NCBI GenBank assembly: GCA_946404865.1
Contig: CAMJFC010000005.1
Coordinates: 26,427 to 90,426 of the forward strand
Direction: 5' to 3'
Origin: an uncultured Prevotellaceae bacterium
GTDB taxonomy: Bacteria; Bacteroidota; Bacteroidia; Bacteroidales; Bacteroidaceae
DNA: 64,000 bases
Under the pieces are notes generated by a model. The model saw only the letters and a list, made by a program, of their open reading frames with translations, had not been told where the DNA came from and searched no databases. Shown here in pieces: positions 31,833 to 40,550 of the stretch (positions are counted from its first letter, which is position 1; every line of letters begins with the position of its first letter). Made by a program: the position numbers and the translations under genes.

Positions 31833-33905
31833 TTAAAACTCAATCTCCCATCCCTCGTCATCATCGGGCTCCAAGTGCTTTTTGGGCTTGGGCGGCGGAC
31901 TCGTCATATTGCCGTCTTTGTCGAACATACCGTAGGTGGTGCGTAATACGATGAACTCCGTACGTCGGTTCAACTGGTTGCAGATTTCTTGTTTTTCCTC
32001 ACTCAGTTGTTTGATGTAGTCCTCTGTCAGCACGTCACCCTCTTTCAGCCATGTGAACCGTTCGGCCAGTTTCTTGCGTACCACCTTGGGTTTCTCCTTG
32101 CCGTAGCCCACAGGCGTGAGACGCTCCGAGGCGATACCATGCTCAATCAGGTATGCCACCACACTCTCCGCCCGTCGTTGTGCCAGGCGTTTGTTGTACG
32201 CGTCAGACCCCTTGTAGTCGCAGTGTGCGCTCAGTTCGATGGTCACATTGGGGTTCTCGTTGAGCAACTGCACCAGTTCGTCGAGGGCCGTGGTTGACTC
32301 GGGCCGCAGTGTCGCTTTGTCAAAATCGTAGAAGATATTGTCTATCATCACCGGCACCGATATGGAGGGCAGGGGGAATTGCATCACATGCTCTTTCGAT
32401 TCGTCGGTCTGCACGATGTGCAGTTCCTCTTTGTGGTTCAGATAACCTTTGCAGGTGGCCATGAAGATGTAATCCACGCCCGGTGTGAGCACCTGTTCAA
32501 ACGACCCGTCGCTCTTCACGGGCAACTTCTGGTTGGTACCGTCGTTACCCACCATATATACTTGTGCGGCAGGCAGTTCATAACCGTCTTGCTCATACAC
32601 CCATCCTTTGGCCGTCTGGATGATTTCGGGTTTCTCAAAACTGTAGATATGGTCCCAGCCGCGTCCGTCGCCACGGTTCGACGAGAAGTAGCCGCGGTTG
32701 TGCGGACCCTCGAAGGTCATGCCGAAGTCATCGCCGGCGGAGTTGAGGGGATAGCCCGGGTGCTCGATGTGCCAGCGACGGTCGCTGCCCACGGTGGCGA
32801 TGAAGATGTCGAGACCGCCCATGCCCTGATGACCGTCTGACGAGAAATAGAGGTCGCCGTTGGGTCGGAAGGTGGGAAACATCTCGTCGCCCTCGGTGTT
32901 GATGGGACGTCCCACATTCTCCACGCCGCCCAGACCGCCGCCTGTGATGCGCACGCGCCAGATGTCGAGACCGCCGAGTCCGCCCGGCATGTCACTCACG
33001 AAATAGAGCCAGTTGCCATCGGGGGTGATGGCGGGGTGTGCATACGACGAGAGGGTGTCGCGCGAAATCTCCAGCACCTTGGGCTTGCCCCAGGCGGCAT
33101 CACTGCGATTGGCCGTCATAATCTTCGCATAGCGGGGGTAGGAGGGGTCGCTCGAACACTGTGTGAGATACATCTCGCGTCCATCGACCGAGAAACAGCA
33201 GGCTCCCTCGTCATATTCAGAGTTCAGTCCCGACTCAATGGCTTCGGGTTTGCTCCATTTCCCTTTGTCGTCTTTCTGCGAGAAGAAAATGTCGCCGGGT
33301 TTGGTGCCCGTGATGGCACTCAGTTCATCGCCCTGTGCCTCATTACGTGTTGAGGTGAAATAAAGTTGGTCGTATTGGTCGCCATACAGCATAGGTGAGT
33401 ATTCCGAACGGCGTGAGTTGAAAAGTTCAATCTTTTTCACCGTATAGCGCGACCCTTGCTCTTTCCATCCAGGAGCGTTCTTGGCCGACTGCAGTCCGTC
33501 GCGTGCCCGTTGGTGGTCGGGCAGGGAGTCGAGCACCAGTTGAAATTCTGCTGCCGCCTCTTTATAATTGCCGTTTTTCAGCAGTTGCCGTCCTAATGCA
33601 TAGTGTGTTTCTATGCTGTCCTGTTTGTAGCGTATCACATTGCGGTAGGCGGCGATGGCTTTCTGTGTCGAGTTGATTTTGTCGTAGCAGTAGGCCAGTC
33701 TGCCCGCCACTTGTCCGCGTTTGGCGCGTTCCTTGGCGGGGGTCTTCGAATAGGCCTGTTTAAATTCGTTCGAGGCTTCGAAATATTCGCCTAAGGCGAG
33801 GTGCTTCTCACCCCGCTTGATGTTACGGTCCACGCCGCAGCCCGTCAGCAGACCCAAAGCCGCGGCGATGGTCAGTATGATAGTGAATCGATGTAGAAAT
33901 GTCAT
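31833..33905 (-). CDS. PorE-like lipoprotein: TPR, beta-propeller, carboxypeptidase-regulatory and OmpA domains
   Basis: The start is set at ATG 33905 (690 residues), which gives a clean lipobox LLTGC (Cys23); the frame is open slightly farther upstream. Order: TPR helices (about 35-150), a WD40/PD40-like propeller with repeats such as YLYFVSDMPGGLGGLDIW and DLYFSSDGHQGMGGLDIF (about 175-435), a small CarboxypepD_reg-like domain, then an OmpA C-terminal domain with NIFYDFDKATLRPES and the peptidoglycan-binding LSAHCDYKGSDAYNKRLAQRRAESV. This order is that of PorE, which ties the type IX secretion machinery to peptidoglycan. The S8 protease with a likely sorting tail in this window fits such a system. 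Confidence 0.82.
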   Translation of the reverse strand: MTFLHRFTIILTIAAALGLLTGCGVDRNIKRGEKHLALGEYFEASNEFKQAYSKTPAKERAKRGQVAGRLAYCYDKINSTQKAIAAYRNVIRYKQDSIETHYALGRQLLKNGNYKEAAAEFQLVLDSLPDHQRARDGLQSAKNAPGWKEQGSRYTVKKIELFNSRRSEYSPMLYGDQYDQLYFTSTRNEAQGDELSAITGTKPGDIFFSQKDDKGKWSKPEAIESGLNSEYDEGACCFSVDGREMYLTQCSSDPSYPRYAKIMTANRSDAAWGKPKVLEISRDTLSSYAHPAITPDGNWLYFVSDMPGGLGGLDIWRVRITGGGLGGVENVGRPINTEGDEMFPTFRPNGDLYFSSDGHQGMGGLDIFIATVGSDRRWHIEHPGYPLNSAGDDFGMTFEGPHNRGYFSSNRGDGRGWDHIYSFEKPEIIQTAKGWVYEQDGYELPAAQVYMVGNDGTNQKLPVKSDGSFEQVLTPGVDYIFMATCKGYLNHKEELHIVQTDESKEHVMQFPLPSISVPVMIDNIFYDFDKATLRPESTTALDELVQLLNENPNVTIELSAHCDYKGSDAYNKRLAQRRAESVVAYLIEHGIASERLTPVGYGKEKPKVVRKKLAERFTWLKEGDVLTEDYIKQLSEEKQEICNQLNRRTEFIVLRTTYGMFDKDGNMTSPPPKPKKHLEPDDDEGWEIEF

Positions 33906-34052
33906 GACTGATTGATAACGCAAGATTCGCCTGATTATTGTGTAATTTTCCGCCATGCCCACGAGGGTGACGGGACATCATATCGTCGTTTTCGTTTTTC
34001 TGGCCGTTAGTTAGTGAAAAAATATCGAACAGTCAATTTTTTCATCGTTTTC

Positions 34053-34083
34053 TTGAATCCTTATGTTTTTTCTTTTATCTTTG
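34053..34083 (+). promoter_or_regulatory. Bacteroidetes-type promoter for the kinase-FGE gene
   Basis: TTG (34053-34055), 20 bases, then TATCTTTG (34076-34083), 74 bases before the start codon. Confidence 0.75.
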
Positions 34084-34110
34084 CATTCGGAAAAGCGGTA
34101 AACCTACTAC

Positions 34111-34150
34111 TGATACCATAATAATATATATTGATACCATAATATATAGA
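34111..34150 (+). repeat. 21-bp direct repeat in the leader of the kinase-FGE gene
   Basis: Two copies of TGATACCATAATA plus an AT-rich end start at 34111 and 34132. They lie between the promoter and the start codon and could be a regulator site or a simple duplication. Confidence 0.65.
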
Positions 34151-34157
34151 TACAATC

Positions 34158-35894
34158 ATGTCCAATCTCAATCCGTCACAAATGTTGCCTGTCGGCACAG
34201 TGCTCGACCGCCGATATCGCATTGAGCGTTACCTTGCCTCGGGCGGTTTCGGCAACACATACGTGGCCACCGACACCCGTTTCGACAGCCGTGTGGCTGT
34301 GAAGGAGTTCTTCATGCGCGGTACCAACCACCGAGCACCTGACCGTAGTACGGTGGTTGTGAGCAATTCCGACAATCAGGCGGGATTCACGGCGCAACTT
34401 GACAAGTTTCGCCGTGAGGCCAAGCGCATCTTCGATATTCGTCATGACCACATCGTGCATGTGAGCGACCTGTTCGATGCCAACGCTACATCTTACTATG
34501 TGATGGATTTCATTGAGGGCGAGTCGCTCTCCGCAAGAGTCAAACGCGGCCCGCTCAGCGAACAAGAGGTACGGGATGTGGCTGCCCAACTGTTCGACGC
34601 TTTGAGTGCCGTGCATGCCGCGGGCTTTTACCACTTAGATGTGAAACCCGGCAATATCATGATTGACGCGAAAGGCCACTGCACCCTTATCGATTTCGGC
34701 GCGTCGAAGCAGATGAGCGCCTTGGAGCGTACCTCGCTCTCTGCCTCGGGCATGGCCTACACGCCAGGTTATGCCCCCGTTGAACAGGAGGCGCAAAAAA
34801 TCAAGAGTATCGGTCCGTGGACAGATATCTATGCTGTGGGAGCCACCTTCTATCACCTGCTGACGACACAAAATCCTCCCGAGGTGGAACCAGATGATAC
34901 CGATGAAGACAGCCGTATGTTCGCCTACCCGTCAGGTGTGAGTCTGCAGATGCAGAAGGCCATCTCGCGGATGATGAATCCCTCGCCGCGCAAACGACCG
35001 CAAACGATTGACGAAGCCAGGGCTTTGTTAGCCCATCAGAACCCTTCAGCTGAAGTGATTTCGGTGGAGTTGGACAGTGATGAGACACGTATCCAAACCG
35101 TGACACAGGCTCCAGCGCGTCCTCAACCCGTTAGTCCGCTTCAAGACCAGATGTTTTCCGTCAATGGTGTCTCTTTTAAAATGATTGCTGTTGAGGGTGG
35201 CACCTTTATGATGGGTGCGACACCTGAGCAGGGTAGTGAAACGTATGCTAAAGAGAAACCAGCCCACCAAGTGACACTCAGCGGCTACGGTATTGGCGAA
35301 ACGCAGGTGACACAGGCGCTTTGGCGAGCGGTGATGGGTAATAACCCTTCTCATTTCATTGGTGATGACTTGCCTGTGGAACAAGTGAGTTGGAACGATT
35401 GTCAAGGATTTATCAATCAGTTGAACCAGTTGACGGAGAGTCAGCGGTCTGCTGGGCATGTATTCCGTTTGCCTACCGAGGCGGAATGGGAGTTTGCTGC
35501 CCGTGGCGGTAACAAAAGCAACCATACGAAATATGCGGGTAGTAATGATATCGATGCCGTGGCATGGTATGATGGCAATAGCAACACGTCAAAAAGTTGG
35601 GTGGGGCAATTATTCTCAGCAGGAAGAACACAGCTTGTTGGGCAAAAACTTCCCAATGAGTTGGGCCTTTATGATATGAGTGGCAACGTGTATGAATGGT
35701 GTCAAGACTATTACGATGAAAAATACTACAGCAAGTCTCCATCTATGGACCCTTGCAATAACACTGAGACACATTATCGTGTGTATCGGGGTGGTAGTTG
35801 GAACTCTTGGGATAGTTCTTGTCAGGTAAAACATCGCAGTTTGTATGCGTCTGGTCGCCGTAGTAGTATGCTCGGCTTCCGCCTCGCCTTATAA
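34158..35894 (+). CDS. Serine/threonine protein kinase fused to a formylglycine-generating-enzyme-like domain
   Basis: In this 578-residue protein, residues 14-280 are a Hanks-type kinase: glycine loop LASGGFGNTYVA, Lys in VAVKEF, catalytic HLDVKPGNIM, metal-binding DFG in LIDFGASK, and YAPVEQ of the activation segment. Residues 330-578 form a SUMF1/FGE-type domain (GGTFMMGAT, PAHQVTLSGYGIGETQVT, RLPTEAEWEFAARGG, GNVYEWCQD, RGGSWNSW, GFRLAL). It has no membrane helix, so both parts should be cytoplasmic. In related proteins the C-terminal domain may act as a ligand-binding module rather than an oxidase. The regulated process is unknown; the gene has its own promoter. Confidence 0.87.
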   Translation: MSNLNPSQMLPVGTVLDRRYRIERYLASGGFGNTYVATDTRFDSRVAVKEFFMRGTNHRAPDRSTVVVSNSDNQAGFTAQLDKFRREAKRIFDIRHDHIVHVSDLFDANATSYYVMDFIEGESLSARVKRGPLSEQEVRDVAAQLFDALSAVHAAGFYHLDVKPGNIMIDAKGHCTLIDFGASKQMSALERTSLSASGMAYTPGYAPVEQEAQKIKSIGPWTDIYAVGATFYHLLTTQNPPEVEPDDTDEDSRMFAYPSGVSLQMQKAISRMMNPSPRKRPQTIDEARALLAHQNPSAEVISVELDSDETRIQTVTQAPARPQPVSPLQDQMFSVNGVSFKMIAVEGGTFMMGATPEQGSETYAKEKPAHQVTLSGYGIGETQVTQALWRAVMGNNPSHFIGDDLPVEQVSWNDCQGFINQLNQLTESQRSAGHVFRLPTEAEWEFAARGGNKSNHTKYAGSNDIDAVAWYDGNSNTSKSWVGQLFSAGRTQLVGQKLPNELGLYDMSGNVYEWCQDYYDEKYYSKSPSMDPCNNTETHYRVYRGGSWNSWDSSCQVKHRSLYASGRRSSMLGFRLAL

Positions 35895-35984
35895 TCCTTC
35901 CTTAGTAACTATGCATTTATGGTTCATAAATAAAGTAATCTAACCTCCTTTCCCTGTACCCAAATAACCTAATAACACAAAAAA

Positions 35985-36010
35985 CCGAAGCTGTTTCACA
36001 ACAACTTCGG
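35985..36010. terminator. Hairpin after the kinase-FGE gene
   Basis: CCGAAG-c-TGTT pairs with AACA-a-CTTCGG around a TCAC loop. A run of A before it makes a T tract only for minus-strand transcripts, but no minus-strand gene ends here; on the plus strand it is followed by AATAAAATTT. It lies in a 305-base gap (35895-36199) that otherwise shows only A/T-rich DNA and the LacI promoter. Confidence 0.5.
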
Positions 36011-36130
36011 AATAAAATTTCTAACTAACTTATTATCAACTATTCATTACTCATTCTTATTACCGTTGCAAAAATACTGCAAAAATATTACTCTTGCACA
36101 AAAAAATGCATTTTTCGGCCGAAAAAATAC

Positions 36131-36169
36131 GTAAACGTTTGCGAATAAACATATTTTTGCCTAATTTTG
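36131..36169 (+). promoter_or_regulatory. Promoter of the LacI gene with an overlapping AAACGTTT palindrome
   Basis: TTTG (36138-36141), 20 bases, then TAATTTTG (36162-36169). The -33 element is part of CGTAAACGTTTGCG, whose core AAACGTTT (36133-36140) is a perfect palindrome with a central CG, as in many LacI-family operators. The same 8 bases recur at 37369-37376 at the start of susC. I infer a self-controlled operator. Confidence 0.6.
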
Positions 36170-36199
36170 CATCAAATAATCATTACTATATCATTACTC

Positions 36200-37222
36200 A
36201 TGAAAAAGAGACGCACTTCTTTAAAAGATTTGGCTGAAGAATTGGGTGTGTCTATCGCTACGGTATCACGTGCGCTGCGCAATAGCCACGAAGTGGGAGA
36301 AGAGTTGCGCGAAAAAGTGAAAGCACTGGCCAAAAAAAAGAATTACAGACCCAACCCTTTTGCACAAAGTCTGCGCAAAGAGGCTCCGAAGGTGATTGGA
36401 GTGGTGCTGCCCAATTTGGTCACCCATTATTATGCGGCTGTGCTCGATGGCATCGAGGACTATGCACGCAGTCAGGGTTATTCCGTCTTCTCTGCCAACA
36501 GCCATGAAGACCACTGCCGCGAAGAACAGGCCATCGATAGTTTCATCTCTCTTCACGTAGAGGGGATTATCGCTTGTTTGGCGCAAGACTCCACCGATTA
36601 TGCGCATTTCCGCGAAATCCATGACATGGGCATCCCCCTTGTCTTCTTCGCACGTACTTGTCTGCCTGAACTCTTTTCGCACGTGGTGGCCAACGGTGAT
36701 GTGGCGGCACAAGAAGCTACACAGCACCTGATTGACACGGGCAGCCGGCGTATTGCCTTCGTCGGCGGTCCCAACCACCTCGACATGGTGCGACGGCGCA
36801 AGCACGGCTACCTCGAAGCCTTGCGCGAAAGCCGCATACCCATCGAACGGGAACTCGTGGTCTGCGGAAAGATTGACTTCGATGAGGCTCGCGAGGCCAC
36901 ACTCCGACTCCTACAGTCCGACCGGCGCCCCGATGCCATCCTCGCTTTCAATGACATCATCACCTATGCCGTTTTCGATGCCATCAAGACATTGAACCTG
37001 CGTATTCCGCAGGATGTGGCCATCATCGGATTCACAGACGGCGATGCGGCTGAGTTCGTTTCGCCCAAAGTCACCGCCATCATGGACCAAGCATACGAGC
37101 AGGGCGTGAAAGCCTGTCAGTTGCTCATGCGTAATATCAAGGGCGACACCAAAATCTATCACGAAGTGGTGCCGATGATCCTGAAAATACGTGAAAGCAG
37201 CGATAAAACGGCCGTCAGATAA
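36200..37222 (+). CDS. LacI-family transcriptional regulator
   Basis: The start is at ATG 36200 (340 residues), just after the promoter. Residues 5-50 form the LacI helix-turn-helix and hinge (TSLKDLAEELGVSIATVSRA). A periplasmic-binding-protein-like effector domain follows (VIGVVLPNLVTHYYAAVLDG, RRIAFVGGPNHLDMVRRRKHG, DVAIIGFTDGDAAEFVSP). Such proteins leave or bind DNA depending on a sugar or sugar phosphate. It sits directly upstream of susC, in the same direction, with a strong terminator between. It is therefore likely to control the glycan locus in addition to the hybrid two-component protein. Confidence 0.92.
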   Translation: MKKRRTSLKDLAEELGVSIATVSRALRNSHEVGEELREKVKALAKKKNYRPNPFAQSLRKEAPKVIGVVLPNLVTHYYAAVLDGIEDYARSQGYSVFSANSHEDHCREEQAIDSFISLHVEGIIACLAQDSTDYAHFREIHDMGIPLVFFARTCLPELFSHVVANGDVAAQEATQHLIDTGSRRIAFVGGPNHLDMVRRRKHGYLEALRESRIPIERELVVCGKIDFDEAREATLRLLQSDRRPDAILAFNDIITYAVFDAIKTLNLRIPQDVAIIGFTDGDAAEFVSPKVTAIMDQAYEQGVKACQLLMRNIKGDTKIYHEVVPMILKIRESSDKTAVR

Positions 37223-37250
37223 CAAATCATACATATCAAAGAAACATTTT

Positions 37251-37276
37251 GGCACTCCGTAAGGGGTGCCTTTTTT
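37251..37276 (+). terminator. Intrinsic terminator after the LacI gene
   Basis: GGCACTCC/GGGGTGCC (one T-G pair) with a GTAA loop, then six T (37271-37276). It separates the regulator from the susC operon. Confidence 0.85.
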
Positions 37277-37289
37277 CGTGTTTTTGTCG

Positions 37290-37297
37290 TACTTTTG
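37290..37297 (+). promoter_or_regulatory. TACTTTTG -7 box for the susC operon
   Basis: A TAnnTTTG match 65 bases before the susC start. No well-spaced TTG is visible because the terminator occupies that place; this suits a promoter that needs an activator such as the hybrid two-component protein. Confidence 0.6.
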
Positions 37298-37361
37298 CAA
37301 CCGGAAATCATCAACTGCTACAACTATTTTCACTTAATATTTAAAAACCTATCGTTTCATT

Positions 37362-40300
37362 ATGCTAAAAACGTTTGAAAACTATTGCAAGAACCATGTT
37401 CTCTGCAAAATTGCCTTGGTGGCTCTGCTGCTGTTCCCGGCAATGAATGTGTTGCAAGCGGGTGAACTGAGCGCTAAGGTGGTCACCGGTACGGTCACAT
37501 CGGCTGTCGATGGAGAACCGCTCATCGGAGCGTCCATTCAAGTGCAAGGCTCTCAGGCAGGCACGGTTACTGACCTTGATGGTAACTTCTCCATCAATGC
37601 CGAGGAGGGACAGACGCTGGTCGTCTCCTACATCGGATTTGTCACCAAAAACGTCAAGGTCACAGGCTCGCACCTTGACATCGTGCTCGAAGAAGAAGCC
37701 AACTCGCTCGAAGATGTCGTCGTCATCGGTTACGGCGTACAGAAGAAAAAACTCGTCACCGGCGCCACCCTGCAGGTGAAGGGCGACGATGTGGCGAAAC
37801 TGAACACCTCCAATCCCTTGCAAGCCCTGCAAGGTCAGACACCGGGTATGACCATCATCTCGCAGTCGGGACAACCTGGCGAGGGGATGAAAGTCAACAT
37901 CCGTGGTCTCGGTACAACAGGTTCGAGTGGCCCGCTGTACATTATTGATGGTGTGCGCGGCGATATCTCGACCGTCAACCCTGCCGACATCGAGTCCATC
38001 GATGTGCTCAAAGATGCCGCCTCGGCTGCCATCTATGGTTCGCAGTCGGCCAACGGTGTGGTGCTTGTCACCACCAAGAGCGGTAAGGAGGGACGCTCCG
38101 TCATCGCTTTCGATGCTTACTATGGCATACAGAATGCCGTGCGCAAAATCAATATGCTCAACGCGCAGGAGTACATGACCATCATGGACGAGCAGAACGT
38201 CAACTCAGGCAATGCCCTCTATAATTGGAACAACATCAAGAGCATCTGGCGATATGATGCCGACGGCAATCAACTCGGTGTCATCGATACCGACTGGATT
38301 GACCAGATGTTCAAAGACAATGCGGAGACCTATAGCGCCAACCTCAGCATCAGCGGTGGCAACCAGAAAGGCAACTACGCCCTCTCGCTGGGTTACATGA
38401 CGCAGGAAGGTATCGTCGGCGGCAAGGACGTGTCGAACTATTCACGCTACAACTTCCGCGTCAACTCCGACTACCAGGTGATTGACAAATTCCTCAAAGT
38501 GGGCGAGCAAGTGTCGCTCATCTATACCAAGAAGAACGGTCTGGGTGTGGGCAACGCATACAACAACTCGCTCCGTGCTGCCTTCGGCACGTCGCCCTTG
38601 GCTCCCGTCTATAGCGACAATGGCAAGTACGGAAGTCCCTACAATGACACTTCCGACAGCGACTGGTACAACGCCGACGGCAACCCCTACGGTGTGATGA
38701 TGACCACCAACAACAACCTCAGCAAGAACTTCACCCTTGCGGCCAACCTCTATGCTGAGATGGAATTCATCAAAGACCTGAAATTCCGTACCACACTCGG
38801 TGTGAACTACAACTCCAACAACTACCGTGGCTATGGACCGCTCTACCACTTCAGCATCTACAGCTATCAAGACACACGCACCAGTGCCTCGCAGAGTTCC
38901 GGCGAAGGATGGGGCATCACTTGGACCAATACCTTATCCTATAAGAAAACGTTCGGCGAACATACGCTCGACGGCATGATCGGTTATGAGATTTACCGCA
39001 CCGAAGGACAGAGTATGTACGGCTCTAACGGATTCCTCCGCGATGGTTTCGACACCTGGCAGTACGCATGGCTCAGCAACGGCACCGCTACCAGTCAGGA
39101 GAAAGGACTCTCCGTGAGCGGCAATCCATGGGACGAGGAGCGCATGGTCAGTTATTTCGGACGTGTCAGCTGGAACTGGAAAGAGACCTATATGGCCACT
39201 GCCACCCTGCGTCACGACGGCAGCTCGCGCTTCGCGAAAGGACATCGTTTCGGTACCTTCCCCTCTATCTCAGCAGGTTGGGTGGTGTCTAACGAACCCT
39301 TCATGGAACCCGTGCTCAAGGTGATGGACTACTTCAAAATCCGTGCTTCATGGGGACAGGTCGGTAACCAGAACATCGGCAACTATATGTATCTGGCTCC
39401 CATGAGCTTTAACAACTATTATTACAACTTCGGCAGCACTCTCGGTTCAGACGCTGACATGTGGGGCGCAGTGCCCACACGCATCGGTAACGACGAAATC
39501 ACATGGGAAACGTCTGAGCAACTCGACTTCGGTTTCGATGCCCGGTTCTTCAACCAGCGGTTGAACGTCAACTTCGACTGGTATCGTAAATCGACCAAAG
39601 ACTGGCTCGTGCAACCGCCCGTGCTCGCTACCGTCGGAACCGGCGCACCCTATATCAATGGCGGCGACGTGGTCAACACCGGTGTGGAACTCGGACTCTC
39701 TTGGAACGACCGCATCGGACAGGACTTCCATTATTTTGTCAATGTCAACGGCGCCTATAATAAAAATAAGGTAGGTAACATACCCAATGAGGACGGCATC
39801 ATTCACGGTGAGACCGGCTCGGTGCTCTACGACAACTCAGGTGAGTTCTACCGCGCCTCCAACGGCGAGCCCATCGGTTATTTCTGGGGCTACAAGACGG
39901 CCGGCATCTTCCAAAACGAACAGGAAATCAATGACTGGATTGCAGCGGGCAACGGCGTGCTCCAATCCAACGTGCAACCCGGCGATGTGAAATACTACGA
40001 TGTCAACCACGATGGCGTGATCGATGAACATGACAAGGTGAACCTCGGCAACGGTATGCCTGACTTCACTTACGGTTTCACGCTCGGTTTCGATTGGCGC
40101 GGACTCGACTTCTCTGTCACTGCCAATGGTTCCGCTGGCAACCAGATCGTGCAGAGCTACCGCAATGTGGGTACCACCACTGCCAACTACACCACGAAAA
40201 TATTGGACCGCTGGACCGGCGAAGGCACATCCAACACCATCCCGCGCGTCACCAACACCAATGTCAACTATCAGTTCTCCGACCTGTTCATACAGGATGG

Positions 40301-40538
40301 CGACTTCCTCCGCATCAGCAACATCACGCTGGGCTACGATTTCGCCAAGCTGATCAACTGCAAATACATCTCTCAGTGCCGCGTTTATGCACAAGTGCAG
40401 AATGCCTTCACATTCACCAAGTACGATGGCATGGACCCGGAAATCGGTTATGGTAACTCCGGCTGGGTGTCGGGCATCGACTACGGTTACTATCCGCGTC
40501 CCCGCACCTTCCTCTTCGGTGTGAATCTTAAATTCTAA
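37362..40538 (+). CDS. SusC/RagA-family TonB-dependent outer membrane transporter
   Basis: The 1058-residue protein has a signal peptide (to about residue 33), a carboxypeptidase-like regulatory domain (VTGTVTSAVDGEPLIGASI to about residue 113) and the TonB-box-like VVVIGYG near 121-125. A plug domain follows (IRGLGTTGSSGPLYIIDG, AASAAIYGSQSANGVVLVTTK), then a large beta barrel ending in aromatic-rich strands (FLFGVNLKF). SusC proteins import glycan fragments caught by SusD on the cell surface, powered by TonB-ExbBD. The susD gene follows after 12 bases. The enzymes downstream suggest that the cargo is xyloglucan oligosaccharides. Confidence 0.96.
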   Translation: MLKTFENYCKNHVLCKIALVALLLFPAMNVLQAGELSAKVVTGTVTSAVDGEPLIGASIQVQGSQAGTVTDLDGNFSINAEEGQTLVVSYIGFVTKNVKVTGSHLDIVLEEEANSLEDVVVIGYGVQKKKLVTGATLQVKGDDVAKLNTSNPLQALQGQTPGMTIISQSGQPGEGMKVNIRGLGTTGSSGPLYIIDGVRGDISTVNPADIESIDVLKDAASAAIYGSQSANGVVLVTTKSGKEGRSVIAFDAYYGIQNAVRKINMLNAQEYMTIMDEQNVNSGNALYNWNNIKSIWRYDADGNQLGVIDTDWIDQMFKDNAETYSANLSISGGNQKGNYALSLGYMTQEGIVGGKDVSNYSRYNFRVNSDYQVIDKFLKVGEQVSLIYTKKNGLGVGNAYNNSLRAAFGTSPLAPVYSDNGKYGSPYNDTSDSDWYNADGNPYGVMMTTNNNLSKNFTLAANLYAEMEFIKDLKFRTTLGVNYNSNNYRGYGPLYHFSIYSYQDTRTSASQSSGEGWGITWTNTLSYKKTFGEHTLDGMIGYEIYRTEGQSMYGSNGFLRDGFDTWQYAWLSNGTATSQEKGLSVSGNPWDEERMVSYFGRVSWNWKETYMATATLRHDGSSRFAKGHRFGTFPSISAGWVVSNEPFMEPVLKVMDYFKIRASWGQVGNQNIGNYMYLAPMSFNNYYYNFGSTLGSDADMWGAVPTRIGNDEITWETSEQLDFGFDARFFNQRLNVNFDWYRKSTKDWLVQPPVLATVGTGAPYINGGDVVNTGVELGLSWNDRIGQDFHYFVNVNGAYNKNKVGNIPNEDGIIHGETGSVLYDNSGEFYRASNGEPIGYFWGYKTAGIFQNEQEINDWIAAGNGVLQSNVQPGDVKYYDVNHDGVIDEHDKVNLGNGMPDFTYGFTLGFDWRGLDFSVTANGSAGNQIVQSYRNVGTTTANYTTKILDRWTGEGTSNTIPRVTNTNVNYQFSDLFIQDGDFLRISNITLGYDFAKLINCKYISQCRVYAQVQNAFTFTKYDGMDPEIGYGNSGWVSGIDYGYYPRPRTFLFGVNLKF

Positions 40539-40550
40539 AAAAACAGGAAT

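Noticed and set aside
34158..35894. Diversity-generating retroelement target in the FGE-like domain
   Set aside because: No reverse transcriptase, template repeat or accessory gene is found in the window.
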